From NCBI GenBank assembly GCA_021325355.1, contig JAJPHI010000016.1:1-64000 (forward strand): a stretch of 64,000 bases of DNA, in the 5' to 3' direction. Below are positions 24,420 to 34,851 of this stretch, in pieces (position 1 is the first letter of the stretch; every line of letters begins with the position of its first letter). This DNA comes from Pseudomonadota bacterium. Lineage in GTDB: Bacteria > Desulfobacterota > Binatia > Binatales > Binataceae. A program made the position numbers and the translations under genes. Under the pieces are notes generated by a model. The model ran no database searches. It was not told the origin of the DNA and was given only the letters and a program-made list of their open reading frames with translations.

Positions 24420-27011
24420 CTATGAGGCAAGGAAGCGCCGCCGCACCCATACGTCCATCAACAGAAGAGCAATAGCGAGCGGAGGGATCGCTTCGCCAAT
24501 CGGCATCCAGACCAGAGTCGTGCGGCCCTTGGGGCGCAGCAGGAGATCCGTAGTTGGTTGAAAAGAACCACCGGAGACGCGGCACAGGTCACGCAGCAAG
24601 GCTACGTTCGGCGGTTTAAGTTCCAGTTCGGCGGTATCAGCGCGCGGAGCGCCGACGCTGGCGAAGGGGCGCTGCAGCAGGAGTCGCTCGGTGTCGCGGG
24701 TTTTGATCATCAATGCGACCTGGTAGCTTCCCCGGGACAGCGGCGCGATTTCTCCCCGATAGGTCGTCGCCCCCACCTGATTCAGCGCGACATCCTGCGC
24801 CTGGCTACCGTTCGAAATCCGGCAGAAGAGGTCGGCGACGGGGCCCGGAGTAACCGCCTGAGCCTCGATCCTTAGACCACCCCGAGAGTCCGGTTGAAGC
24901 CGGAGATTGAAGGGACCCGGATCGCCCTGGCGAGCGACCCAATCGACCAGTTGCGACCAGAACTCGGCATAGTGATTCCAGCGCAGCCAGGCGAGCGAGC
25001 CGATTGAGTCGGGATCGGCCGATACGATCGCCGTACGCCCGAGCGCGTACTGCCAGGCCGCCAGCAGCGGAGCGCTCTGCGTACCGCGATGGGCCACGAG
25101 TGCCACGGAGGCATCGTCCTTGGCTCGTGTTACGGCGAAATAATCGACGGGGGGGATTTGGCGGGGATCGATCCCGTCGAGGATCGAGGTCGGCGCCGTC
25201 ATGACGACGCTCGTGTGTTTGCGGAATTTGACGTTCTGCGCCTCGTGCGTCAGATGGACGAGTAACTGCGGCAGCTTCGTGATGTCCTCGACGCGGTAGA
25301 AGGTGCCGCCGGTGGCGGCGGCGAAGTCCTGCAGCAGGCGCAGGTTTTCGAGGTCCGGACCGATACGAATGGTCGAGACCGGGACCTGCTCGCGAGCGAA
25401 GTCCTGCATCAGTTGATCGTGATCGTGGTATTGGCGATTGGTATCACCGTCGGTCAGCAGGATTACCTGGCGGACCGGGATACCGCTTTCCAGAATTTCG
25501 CGTTTGGCAATTTCGAGCGCCTCTTTGAAATCGGTCCCGCCGCCCGGCTCGAGACGCTCAACCTCCTGCAGCAATTGCTCGCGGTCACGGCCGAGTGGCT
25601 GCAGGTGACCGAGGACGTACGGGTCGGAGTCGAAGGCGATAACACCGGCGTAATCGGTGTCATCGAGCTGATTCAGAAGGGCAACCGCGGCCTGTTTCGC
25701 GTAGCGGATCCGCTCACCGTCGCGCACGGCCGGCTCCCGCGAATCATAGCTCATCGAATTCGAGCGATCGATCAGCAGATAGATAGCGATCGGCTCGCGC
25801 GAGGGCGGCGGCGGTTGCGGGACAAATTCGACGGGCAGCACCGTCTCGAGCGGACTATCATGGAAGCGGTCGTCACGCAGCGTATCGCCGACGACGACAA
25901 GTCCGCCGCCGAGGTCCGAGACATAGTGGGCGAGCGCGCGCTGGACGGACTCATCGAGCGCGGCGGCCGGGGTATCGGAGATAATCACCGCCTGGTAGCC
26001 GAGGTAATCGAAGGGGTCGGTCGGTAAGGCGCGGGGTGCCGTCGAGGCGACCTGGAAGCCGCGCAGTTTAAGCAACCCGCTGAGACTATCGGTGCCATTA
26101 CCAGCGATGATGAGGACCTTGGGGGAGTCGCCAACAGTGACCGCGGCTTCGGCGTCGCTGTTGATGGTGACGGCGGGAGGCGATGCGGCGACGTTGACCT
26201 TCATCAGGTAGGCGCCGGGACGCGCGATACGAAACGGCAGCTCAAAGTGATTCAGACCGGGATTGAGGGCGAGCGCGCGCGCACCGACCTCGCGGCCATC
26301 GACGGAGAGACGCAGGAAGGCAGCCTGCGGCGTTTGGGCTTCGCTCTCGACGTCGAGATGGAAATCGAAGCTGGTATTGGCGCGGATACTGGCAGGCGCG
26401 TCAAAGCTGCTGATGGCGACGCGGGGCTGAGCGGGTGGCGGCGGCGTCGCGGCCGAGACCTCGATACCGGCGGCGGCCAGGTTGCGCGCTTCGGCCAGCG
26501 CGTCACCATCGGTCTGATTACCATCGCTCAGCAGAAGCACCCGGCGATCGGCGGCAGCGGAGCTGTCGAACATGCCGGCTGCAGCGACCATCGCGCCGGC
26601 GAGGTCGGTGCCGTCGCCATCCACCTTCCCTCCATTGGGGCTGAGGGTTCGCGGGTTGGCGAGGCGGGCGAGCGGATAGGCGTCGCGGCCGAAGGCGAGC
26701 AGGGCGAGGCGATCACGCTCGCTCATCGCGCGGCGGATTTGGGCGACTTGGCGCAGCATCCAGGTTCGCTGATCGGGAGTGATCGAACGCGACTGATCGA
26801 GCGCGATGGCCAGTTCGAGATGGTCGGCGCTGCCGCGCCACGGCAAGCGGGTGCCCGCCAGCATCGCGACGATGAGCATGAAGCTCGCGACGCGGAGGAC
26901 CCCGCTCACCGAGCCAGCCCATAAGTGACCTGAGGTGATCGCGAGCCATGCGGGCCACGCGATCAGCGGCAATGCCGCGAGCAGCCAAAGCCATTCAGGT
27001 CGATCAAACAT
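24420..27011 (-). CDS. Large membrane protein with two VWA domains and a GATase-like domain
   Basis: This is an 863-residue protein with two N-terminal membrane helices (about 8-26 and 38-55). It has a first VWA domain with MIDAS D-Q-S-R-S (72-76) and a glutamine-amidotransferase-like Rossmann segment (about 296-400, V-L-I-I-A-G-N-G). A second VWA domain has D-R-S-N-S (415-419), then a beta-rich region, and a C-terminal membrane helix follows near 840-855. It is the last gene of the MoxR operon and overlaps the BatA-like gene by 8 nt. VWA proteins of this kind work with MoxR ATPases in envelope complex assembly or stress tolerance. The exact client is unknown. Confidence 0.82.
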   Translation of the reverse strand: MFDRPEWLWLLAALPLIAWPAWLAITSGHLWAGSVSGVLRVASFMLIVAMLAGTRLPWRGSADHLELAIALDQSRSITPDQRTWMLRQVAQIRRAMSERDRLALLAFGRDAYPLARLANPRTLSPNGGKVDGDGTDLAGAMVAAAGMFDSSAAADRRVLLLSDGNQTDGDALAEARNLAAAGIEVSAATPPPPAQPRVAISSFDAPASIRANTSFDFHLDVESEAQTPQAAFLRLSVDGREVGARALALNPGLNHFELPFRIARPGAYLMKVNVAASPPAVTINSDAEAAVTVGDSPKVLIIAGNGTDSLSGLLKLRGFQVASTAPRALPTDPFDYLGYQAVIISDTPAAALDESVQRALAHYVSDLGGGLVVVGDTLRDDRFHDSPLETVLPVEFVPQPPPPSREPIAIYLLIDRSNSMSYDSREPAVRDGERIRYAKQAAVALLNQLDDTDYAGVIAFDSDPYVLGHLQPLGRDREQLLQEVERLEPGGGTDFKEALEIAKREILESGIPVRQVILLTDGDTNRQYHDHDQLMQDFAREQVPVSTIRIGPDLENLRLLQDFAAATGGTFYRVEDITKLPQLLVHLTHEAQNVKFRKHTSVVMTAPTSILDGIDPRQIPPVDYFAVTRAKDDASVALVAHRGTQSAPLLAAWQYALGRTAIVSADPDSIGSLAWLRWNHYAEFWSQLVDWVARQGDPGPFNLRLQPDSRGGLRIEAQAVTPGPVADLFCRISNGSQAQDVALNQVGATTYRGEIAPLSRGSYQVALMIKTRDTERLLLQRPFASVGAPRADTAELELKPPNVALLRDLCRVSGGSFQPTTDLLLRPKGRTTLVWMPIGEAIPPLAIALLLMDVWVRRRFLAS

Positions 27012-28854
27012 GAAGACTCCGGCCGCGGGTTGCAGTGCGTACGATAACCCAGGATTCCGCCAGGAGCAGCAGTGCAACGACGAGTGCCAGCAGCCGATCC
27101 TGCGGCACCGCCGCGATCGTAGTTCTTACGGCGGCGAGCTCGGGTGTCGGCGCATGCGCGGGCAGGACTTGCGAGCTCGCTTCGAGGTCGGACTCGGTGG
27201 CGTCGAAATAATTGGCATAGATCGCGATCATGCGATGGCCGCTGACGGCCAGATAGCGGCCGGTCTCGAGCGGATTGAAGTAGGCGATTCCCGCGCTATC
27301 GGGGCGGAGCGCGGTGCGCGACCCGTCGGGCGCGATCAAGGTGGCCGGCGCGAAAAGCGCCAGCGGAACCGGTTTGCCGGTCTGAACCACCCGCGCGTCG
27401 GTCGGCTGCAGAAGCTGACGCACGGCATCGATTGTCGCCAGCAGAGCTGCCATCTTGTCGGGATTAAGCAGCAGATGATTGCGGAGATCAAATGCGATTA
27501 AGCCCACCGGCCCGGACTGCGGCGTACCGGTAGCGATCAGCGGAATACTGGTGTCGGAACCGGCCGGAGCGCCGGTTGCAAGCGGCTCCATCCAGGCCGG
27601 CAACTGGACGATCCGCGCCGGACCCAGCAGGACCGGGTTGCCGAGTGAGGTGTTGCCGCGGCGCAGTTCAGCCATCGGTACGCTGCCGGTGACCTCGAGT
27701 CCAGCCGCGCTGCGCGGCTGCGGGTAGATGAGCATGCGCGCGGCGGCATTGATCGCGGAGGGATCGACTTCGTGCAGAACGGCAAGATCAAAGCGGTAGC
27801 GCGATTGCTGGCGGAGCGCCGCCGCCGAAGCGTCGATCGCGGTCACACGAAAGTTCGGGTTGATAGCGAGCAGGACCCGCGCAAGGTCATCGCGCACGCC
27901 GCGGTCATTCGAAACCACGAGCGCGGTCGCCGGCGCGACAGAGGGCGCCAGCGCGTAGCGGTCATTATCGACGGCGAGATCGTCCGGCTGCAGCAATCGC
28001 GCGTGGAGCACGCCGCCCTGCGGCAAGGGTCCGAAACGGACCGTCATCTGCGCGCGCGGTTCAAGCATCAGGGGTGAATGAAACACCGGGCGCCGATCCA
28101 GATCGATCGCGAGCTCGGTAGTACGTGGCACGTCGGCAAAGCTGCGGACGAGACAGTAGCCTTCGAGATTGCGCGGAACGCCGGGATCGAGCGCAACGAT
28201 CGCGAGATTGGCGCCCGGCGAGCCGACCAGATGCAGATGGACGACGCCGTGCAAATGACCGGCATCGAGCAGGCGCGGGGGCGGCCGATGGTCGGTGAAC
28301 AGGTCAATTTCGTCGGCGCTCGCGGCGTCGCTCAGCGCTGCGCCCAGCGCGGTTTGGCCGGGAGTGACGGCTTCCGGCCGCAGCGCCAGGATCGCCTCGC
28401 GGAGATCGGAGCGCCGATTGCTTCGCGCCGCGACCCGCGTCGCCTCGAGCGCGTAGGTGATGATGCTGAACTCCTGGGCAGGCGCGGCGTGATCGAGCAG
28501 CGCGAGCGCCTGTTGCTGCGCCTCAGCCAGTCGATCGCCGCGTCCGTCAGTGGCGCCCATCGAAGCGCCCAGGTCGAAGATCAGCGCATGGCGCTGCGGC
28601 CGCGGGGCGGGGCGCGTTTCGTGAACATATAGTCCCGCGGCGAGCAGCGTCAGCGCGGTCAGACAGGCGGCGTCGAACCAGAAAAGCGGATCGAGCCGCA
28701 GGACGCGGCTGCGCACCGCGGGGGCGGCGGTCGGCTCGAACAGCGTCAGGCTCGAGACCTCGAGCAGTGGTCGTGACCGATGGCGCAGGTAGATCGCCAC
28801 GAGAACGACCAGACTCAAGCCGAGCGCGAGCGCGGAGGGGACGAAAAAGCCCAC
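27004..28854 (-). CDS. BatA-like membrane protein with degenerate VWA domain
   Basis: This is a 616-residue protein. Residues 1-80 match the BatA (aerotolerance regulator) N-terminal region with two membrane helices and L-x-S-S-L-T-L-F-E. A VWA-like domain follows, where the MIDAS reads D-L-G-A-S (94-98), Gly replacing the first Ser of D-x-S-x-S. It ends in another membrane helix near 590-607. The start is GTG at 28854, overlapping the DUF58 stop by one base. It probably forms a complex with the neighbouring VWA proteins under MoxR control. Confidence 0.78.
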   Translation of the reverse strand: MGFFVPSALALGLSLVVLVAIYLRHRSRPLLEVSSLTLFEPTAAPAVRSRVLRLDPLFWFDAACLTALTLLAAGLYVHETRPAPRPQRHALIFDLGASMGATDGRGDRLAEAQQQALALLDHAAPAQEFSIITYALEATRVAARSNRRSDLREAILALRPEAVTPGQTALGAALSDAASADEIDLFTDHRPPPRLLDAGHLHGVVHLHLVGSPGANLAIVALDPGVPRNLEGYCLVRSFADVPRTTELAIDLDRRPVFHSPLMLEPRAQMTVRFGPLPQGGVLHARLLQPDDLAVDNDRYALAPSVAPATALVVSNDRGVRDDLARVLLAINPNFRVTAIDASAAALRQQSRYRFDLAVLHEVDPSAINAAARMLIYPQPRSAAGLEVTGSVPMAELRRGNTSLGNPVLLGPARIVQLPAWMEPLATGAPAGSDTSIPLIATGTPQSGPVGLIAFDLRNHLLLNPDKMAALLATIDAVRQLLQPTDARVVQTGKPVPLALFAPATLIAPDGSRTALRPDSAGIAYFNPLETGRYLAVSGHRMIAIYANYFDATESDLEASSQVLPAHAPTPELAAVRTTIAAVPQDRLLALVVALLLLAESWVIVRTATRGRSLHV

Positions 28855-29759
28855 TAGCTGATAACCCCGAGGCGCGGAAACTCGCGCATGATTATGGCGT
28901 CGGCGTTGCCCGCGCCGAAGGCCTGCGCATGGCTGATTCCGCGACGCAGGCAGGCGGCGCGAACGCGCTCGGCGTGGGTCGCGGCGCGCGTCCGACAGGC
29001 CGCTGCCGAGGCCGCATTAAGCGTGATTTCGCGGATTTCGCCGGTTTCCGCATCGCGGATTCGATAAGCGCCGGGCGGATAGGAACCGGCGACCTCACGC
29101 TCGCCCATGACGTGGAGCACCTTGAGCTCGTGTCGGGCGGCGAGCAGCCGGGTGAGCGCGGTCTCGTAGTCAGTTTCAGTCAGGAGGAAGTCCGAGATGA
29201 GGACGACCATCCCTTTGGGACGGCGCTCGGCCAGCAGGTCGGCGACCGCGGCGGCCATTTGCGCCTCGCCGCCGCATCGCAGGGACGCGACGAACGGGCG
29301 AAACTCGAGGAAGGTTTCGCGCCGGCGATGGAAGCCGGAGCGGACGACTTGCGTGGCGCCTTTGGCGCCGCTGAAGGCGACGAGGCGAACCGGATCGTTT
29401 TCACTCATCGCGACGTAGGCGAGCGCGGCGCCGAGGAGCAGGGCGAGGCCGAATTTGTCGTCCTCGCGCGGCGCGCCCATCGACGCACTGGCATCGATCA
29501 GGATGGTGATTTCGAGCTGACGCTCGGCGCGAAAGGTGCGGATCGTCAGGTCATCGAGGCGGGCGAGGGCGTTCCAGTCGAGATAGCGCAGATCGTCGCC
29601 TTCGGCGTAGTCGCGAAAACTTTCGGGTTCGATACCGGTTCCGAGCACGCGGCCGCCGGCGCGGCGGCCGGCGCGAATCGTGCGCGCACGGGTGACGCCC
29701 AGCACCAGGCTATCGAGTTTCTGCAGGAATTCAGGCTCGAAGGCGCGTTTCTCGAGCAT
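28854..29759 (-). CDS. DUF58 domain protein
   Basis: The 301-residue cytoplasmic protein shows the DUF58 signature G-x-G-x-E-P-E-S-F-R-D-Y-A-E-G-D-D-L-R-Y-L-D-W-N (about 41-64). It also has a VWA-like core with I-L-I-D-A-S-A-S-M-G near 86-95, which holds a complete MIDAS. DUF58 proteins are regular partners of MoxR ATPases. It lies 11 bp after moxR and is coupled to the BatA-like gene downstream. Confidence 0.9.
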   Translation of the reverse strand: MLEKRAFEPEFLQKLDSLVLGVTRARTIRAGRRAGGRVLGTGIEPESFRDYAEGDDLRYLDWNALARLDDLTIRTFRAERQLEITILIDASASMGAPREDDKFGLALLLGAALAYVAMSENDPVRLVAFSGAKGATQVVRSGFHRRRETFLEFRPFVASLRCGGEAQMAAAVADLLAERRPKGMVVLISDFLLTETDYETALTRLLAARHELKVLHVMGEREVAGSYPPGAYRIRDAETGEIREITLNAASAAACRTRAATHAERVRAACLRRGISHAQAFGAGNADAIIMREFPRLGVIS

Positions 29760-29770
29760 GCCGCAATAAC

Positions 29771-30819
<1,049 letters not shown>

Positions 30820-30823
<4 letters not shown>

Positions 30824-32130
30824 CGCTCGAACACTCTCTTGATCGTCATCTGGTCTTCGGGGGGAACTTCGGCGCGCGCGATCGGCTCGTCGGGCGCCTG
30901 CTCGGGATTGAGGGGAACCTGGATTTTTGGGGGGATATAGGCGGGCGCGCCCTTGGCTGAGGCCTCGTCTGCCGGCGTCGCATCGATCGTGATTTTGAAG
31001 CTGTCGGCGCCGAGGCGCTGCGGCTGCGGCGGTCCGAACAGATGGGTCGGATCGGTGCCGCCGGAATGGGTCGCGCCACCGATCCCCGACGGTCCCTCGC
31101 CCTGCCCGGCGGCGCCCGGGTCGGCACTGTTCGGATTCGCGGAACCATTGGGCGGATTTACCGCCGGCGCGGTATCGTTATGGGCGAGCTGGGGCGCTTC
31201 AGATGGCGCCGTCGAGCCGTTTGGCGCGGTCCCGGCGTTTCCGCCAGGCCCGGGCGGCGCGTTGTTGCTTCCGGTGGACGATGCCTGTCGGGAGTGGTCC
31301 GGATCGGCGCCGGCATCGCCGCGATTGGTGAGCTTCAGGTGAAGCGGCGGAAGGTTGAACAGCTTATGGCCCGTCACCTGGTCCTGCAGCGCGCCGGCAA
31401 AGTTGCGAGCGCTGCTCATCCATCGCGACCAGCGGTCATGGGTCCGCGCCTGATTACCCCGGTCAGCCAGCTTCGACTGCAACTGGCGCAGGGTGGCGGC
31501 GTCGGCATAAACGTGCACGTTGGGTTGCAGGGCAGGATCGGCCGGCTCAATCTCGAGATCGTTGAGGTCCGCGGTGACTTCGCTCGGCGCCATCACCGCG
31601 ACGGCGCCCAGCCCCGGCCGGCGATACCTGAGCAGGAAAGCTATCGCGACGAGCGCGAAAACCACGCCGGTGAAGGCAAAGATCGCCCGCGAAACCCATC
31701 GCGGTTCGATCCTGGCGGGTTCAAATTCGCGCCGATGAGCATAGGTATCCTCGATCAGATAAGGCCACAGGACAGAGTGTGATTGAGCGTCGGCCGTAGC
31801 GAGGACGGTAAGCAAGCGGCCCTTGAGCCCGGCGCGGCTGTCAGCCAGCATCGCGGCGTGCGGCAGGTTCGCCCATCGATGGTGCATCACGCGTATCACG
31901 CGCCAAGTCGCGACCAGCGCTGAAGCAACCACGACCAGCGCGCAGGCCAGAAACGCGAGCGGCGGCATCGCGAGCGCCGCCAGGTAAATCAGCGCGGTGC
32001 CGGCGATGATCACGGCGAGGGTCGAAAAAAGGCCGAATTGCGCGGTCAGCAGGTTCAGGCGCTTCTTCAGGGCCTCGATCTGGAACAGCGTCAGCCAGAG
32101 CTTCTGATCCTGTAGCTTCGTTTCCGTCAC
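30820..32130 (-). CDS. Membrane-anchored protein with disordered Pro/Gly/Asn-rich C-terminus (MoxR operon)
   Basis: This is a 436-residue protein that opens the MoxR operon. Two membrane helices (about 33-52 and 54-75) and a third near 145-165 are followed by an extracytoplasmic region. A long Gly/Pro/Asn/Ser-rich low-complexity part (about 270-370) comes next, and the C-terminal tail contains E-D-Q-M-T-I-K-R-V-F. Membrane proteins at this place in MoxR/VWA operons are often DUF4175-like, but I cannot confirm that. I chose GTG 32130. A TTG at 32199 is possible. Confidence 0.65.
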
Positions 32131-32293
32131 AGCCCCGAGATGTGAAGCAGCGAGTATCCTTCCGACAATAGTTAACCCACCCAGCGGGCGCAACGACAAT
32201 AATTGCGCGCCTACGCTTAAACCTCACCGGCGCTCGGCGGCGTCCGGCCTATGGCCAAATACGTCCGCCAACCGTGTTCGGATTGCGGCTACG

Positions 32294-33076
32294 TTAGAAT
32301 TGCCAGCCGACGATCGATTTGATGAAGGTGCCGTTGCTGGCACGGGTCAGGCCGAAGCCGACGCCGAGATTCAGTTCGAGCCGCGGCAGCAGGTCGAAAT
32401 TGAGCGCGGGCACGATGAAATGCTGCTGCGCCTCGACCGCGGGCAAATGGGTTATCTGGCTCATGTCACCGTAGTATTCGACGCCGGGGTCGAGCCAGCG
32501 CAGAAGCTGATAGGTGATCATGCCGGAGGGCGCGAACTGCATATCGTGATTGGGGCCCTCGAAGGGCTTTTCAAAGGCCAGATTCGCCACGAGCGAAAGG
32601 CCGCGATAGTCGGTTTCAAGAATCGGGCGGAGCTCGAGCGTCAGCGGGTTATCCTCCGCCTGGTAGCGCATGTAGTCGAGTTCGACGTTGCCGCCCAGCC
32701 GGATCGGCCAGTCGTCGCTGAAGGGCAGGCCGAAATGAACCTTGGAGCGACTGCCGGCATATTCGTAGGAGCCGTCTCCGAGCTTGCCGGTGGCGAAGTA
32801 CTGGCCGACTTCAATGTGCGGAGTGATGCCGTAGGTCGCCTCGAGGGTTTCATGGATCTGGTAAACGGGAAGGTTCTCGTGCGCCAGTTGCCCCGTGGCG
32901 GTGGTGACACTGTTCGAGTGCAGCTCGAGTTCCAGATGGTCCAAGAGGACGGTATCGACCGTGTAGATCTGGATCTCATAAAAGTCGATCGCGCGGGCGC
33001 GCGCGGCGTCCAGGAGCAGCAGCAGTGCGACGAGCGGCGCGATTCGCGCCCAAACCCTACTCCAGATTGGCGTCAT
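32294..33076 (-). CDS. Exported beta-rich (outer-membrane-like) protein
   Basis: The 260-residue protein starts with a signal peptide (about 1-28, R-I-A-P-L-V-A-L-L-L-L-L-D-A-A-R-A-R-A). It continues with many amphipathic strands of alternating hydrophobic residues and ends with V-G-W-Q-F, a terminal Phe typical of outer-membrane barrels. It also contains H-I-E-V-G-Q-Y and G-G-N-V-E-L-D-Y-M-R-Y strands. The ATG at 33076 overlaps the upstream dehydrogenase gene by 20 nt. The function is unknown. Confidence 0.7.
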   Translation of the reverse strand: MTPIWSRVWARIAPLVALLLLLDAARARAIDFYEIQIYTVDTVLLDHLELELHSNSVTTATGQLAHENLPVYQIHETLEATYGITPHIEVGQYFATGKLGDGSYEYAGSRSKVHFGLPFSDDWPIRLGGNVELDYMRYQAEDNPLTLELRPILETDYRGLSLVANLAFEKPFEGPNHDMQFAPSGMITYQLLRWLDPGVEYYGDMSQITHLPAVEAQQHFIVPALNFDLLPRLELNLGVGFGLTRASNGTFIKSIVGWQF

Positions 33077-33953
33077 CGAGCGCGCCGAGCGCAAGCGCCG
33101 ACCAGTCCATCGCTTCGCGATGCCGCGCGAGACCGCCAATGATGCGCTCGCGCAGGATCGCCGCCAGAGGCATCGGTGTTTGGGCAGCGCCGGCGGTCGC
33201 GAGCACGAGTTCGATATCTTTGAGGCCGAGCGGCAGGCGGAAACCGGGCGGCGTATGGCGCTTGGCGGCGACCATCTCGCCATAGCGTTGATAGACCGGC
33301 GCCGCGAACAGCGTTTTGGTGAGCATCGTCGCGAGCTGGTTGCGGTCAAGCCCGCTCTTCTCGGCCATCGCGAAAGCCTCGGCCATCGCCTCGATGGCCG
33401 CCGCGATAAGGAAGTTGCCGCAGAGCTTGGCGACATTCGAGGCGCCTGCCTGTTCGCCGAAATCAAACACCGCGCGGCCCATCGCGTCGAGGAGCGGGCG
33501 CACGCGCGCGATCGCCGCCGCTGGACCCGAGGTGCAGATCACAAGCTGGCGCGCCGCGGCGTTGTCGGGACGGCCGAAGACCGGCGCCGCGACGTAGGTG
33601 CAGCCGTACCTTTCGTGGGCGGACGCCAGACGGCGGGCGGTGGCGGGGGCAATCGTGCTCATCGAGAGATGGATTCCGCCGGCGCCGAGGCGGGCAGCGA
33701 GGCCATCGGTACCCGCTGCGACCTCTTCGACGGCGGCGTCATCGGCGAGCATGGTAATCGCGATCCCGCCGGCGCGGACGGCGTCGGCAGGCGATGATGC
33801 GCGTTGGGCGCCTTTTGCGATCAGCTCGTCAGCCTTTGATGGCGTCCGATTCCAGACCTTGAGCTCGAAGCCGGCGGCGAGCAGATTGAGGGCCATCGGG
33901 AGACCCATCTGGCCGGTACCGATGAAGCCGATTGGACCGAGAGCGTTCTGCAT
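33057..33953 (-). CDS. Beta-hydroxyacid dehydrogenase family oxidoreductase (GLYR1/HIBADH type)
   Basis: This is a 298-residue NAD(P)-dependent enzyme with N-terminal Rossmann motif G-F-I-G-T-G-Q-M-G (9-17), followed by V-W-N-R-T near residue 35, which favours NADPH. The substrate loop is L-S-M-S-T-I-A-P, and the catalytic Lys is in N-V-A-K-L-C-G-N-F. Members reduce 3-hydroxyisobutyrate, tartronate semialdehyde or short aldehydes. GGGAG precedes the ATG. It overlaps the exported protein gene downstream, an unexpected pairing. Confidence 0.9.
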   Translation of the reverse strand: MQNALGPIGFIGTGQMGLPMALNLLAAGFELKVWNRTPSKADELIAKGAQRASSPADAVRAGGIAITMLADDAAVEEVAAGTDGLAARLGAGGIHLSMSTIAPATARRLASAHERYGCTYVAAPVFGRPDNAAARQLVICTSGPAAAIARVRPLLDAMGRAVFDFGEQAGASNVAKLCGNFLIAAAIEAMAEAFAMAEKSGLDRNQLATMLTKTLFAAPVYQRYGEMVAAKRHTPPGFRLPLGLKDIELVLATAGAAQTPMPLAAILRERIIGGLARHREAMDWSALALGALDDANLE

Positions 33954-33983
33954 GCTTCTTCTCCCTGGTGAGTTGTGTGCGAC

Positions 33984-34691
33984 TCAGCGGCTACGCACCA
34001 CCCCGATACGCGGACATCGCGCGGCGATCGGGCAGCGTGAACACCATGGCGAGAGCGGCTGACACAAAGTTTGACCAAAGGCCACCAGCAGCGCGTTGTA
34101 CTCGAGCCAGTAGCGGCGCGGCAGCACTTCGCGCAGTGCCGCCTCGGTCTGATCGGGCGTCGCGGTGCGGACGAGGCCCCATCGATTCGAGATCCGGTGG
34201 ACGTGCGTATCGACACAGATTCCCGGTTTGCCGAACGCCTCGGTTATCACGAGGTTGGCGGTTTTGCGGCCGACGCCTTTGAGCGAAAGGAGGTCGTCGA
34301 GGGAATCGGGCACGACCCCGTTAAAGCGCTCGAGCAGGTCGCGGCAGATGGTTTGGATCACGCGGGCCTTGGTGCGATAAAAGCCGACCGGGAAGATCAG
34401 GCGCTCGATTTCTGCGGCAGACAGCGCAAGCATCGCCTGAGGAGTGGCCGCGCGCGCGAACAGGCGTGGAGCGGCGACGGCGGTCGTTTCATCCTTGGTG
34501 CGCAGGCTGAGAATACATCCGATCAACGTGAGGAAGGGGTCATGCTTTTCGGCCGCCATCAGGGTCAGGACCGGCGCGTTCCAGCTTCCGGCCTCGCGCC
34601 GGAGCACGCTCAGGATACGGCCGACGGTGGCGCCGGTGACGAGCGGGAGTCGGTGGCGCGGGGTGGCGCGCGCGGTGGCGGCGATGGTCAT
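33984..34691 (-). CDS. nth: Endonuclease III (DNA glycosylase/AP lyase)
   Basis: This enzyme removes oxidised pyrimidines and nicks abasic sites. The 235-residue protein has the helix-hairpin-helix with catalytic Lys in L-K-G-V-G-R-K-T-A-N-L-V and the catalytic Asp in V-D-T-H-V-H-R-I. It also has the [4Fe-4S] cluster Cys pattern C-x6-C-x2-C-x5-C at the end. The segment I-L-S-L-R-T-K-D differs from the E. coli I-L-S-A-Q-T-T-D. I start at ATG 34691, since the longer frame adds an Ala/Arg tail not seen in the family. Confidence 0.93.
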   Translation of the reverse strand: MTIAATARATPRHRLPLVTGATVGRILSVLRREAGSWNAPVLTLMAAEKHDPFLTLIGCILSLRTKDETTAVAAPRLFARAATPQAMLALSAAEIERLIFPVGFYRTKARVIQTICRDLLERFNGVVPDSLDDLLSLKGVGRKTANLVITEAFGKPGICVDTHVHRISNRWGLVRTATPDQTEAALREVLPRRYWLEYNALLVAFGQTLCQPLSPWCSRCPIAARCPRIGVVRSR

Positions 34692-34851
34692 CGCGAACGT
34701 TTTAGCGCGCGGCGCCGCATCATGAAACGGCCCCGTCGCGTGCGCGGCGTCGCGTGATCGCAAGGCCGATGAGCGGTCAGTTTGACCGTCGCCTTAATCG
34801 GCGTTAAGTACGCCTCTGGTTTCAAACGTCGGTCGTCGAGGCGAGGTCACC

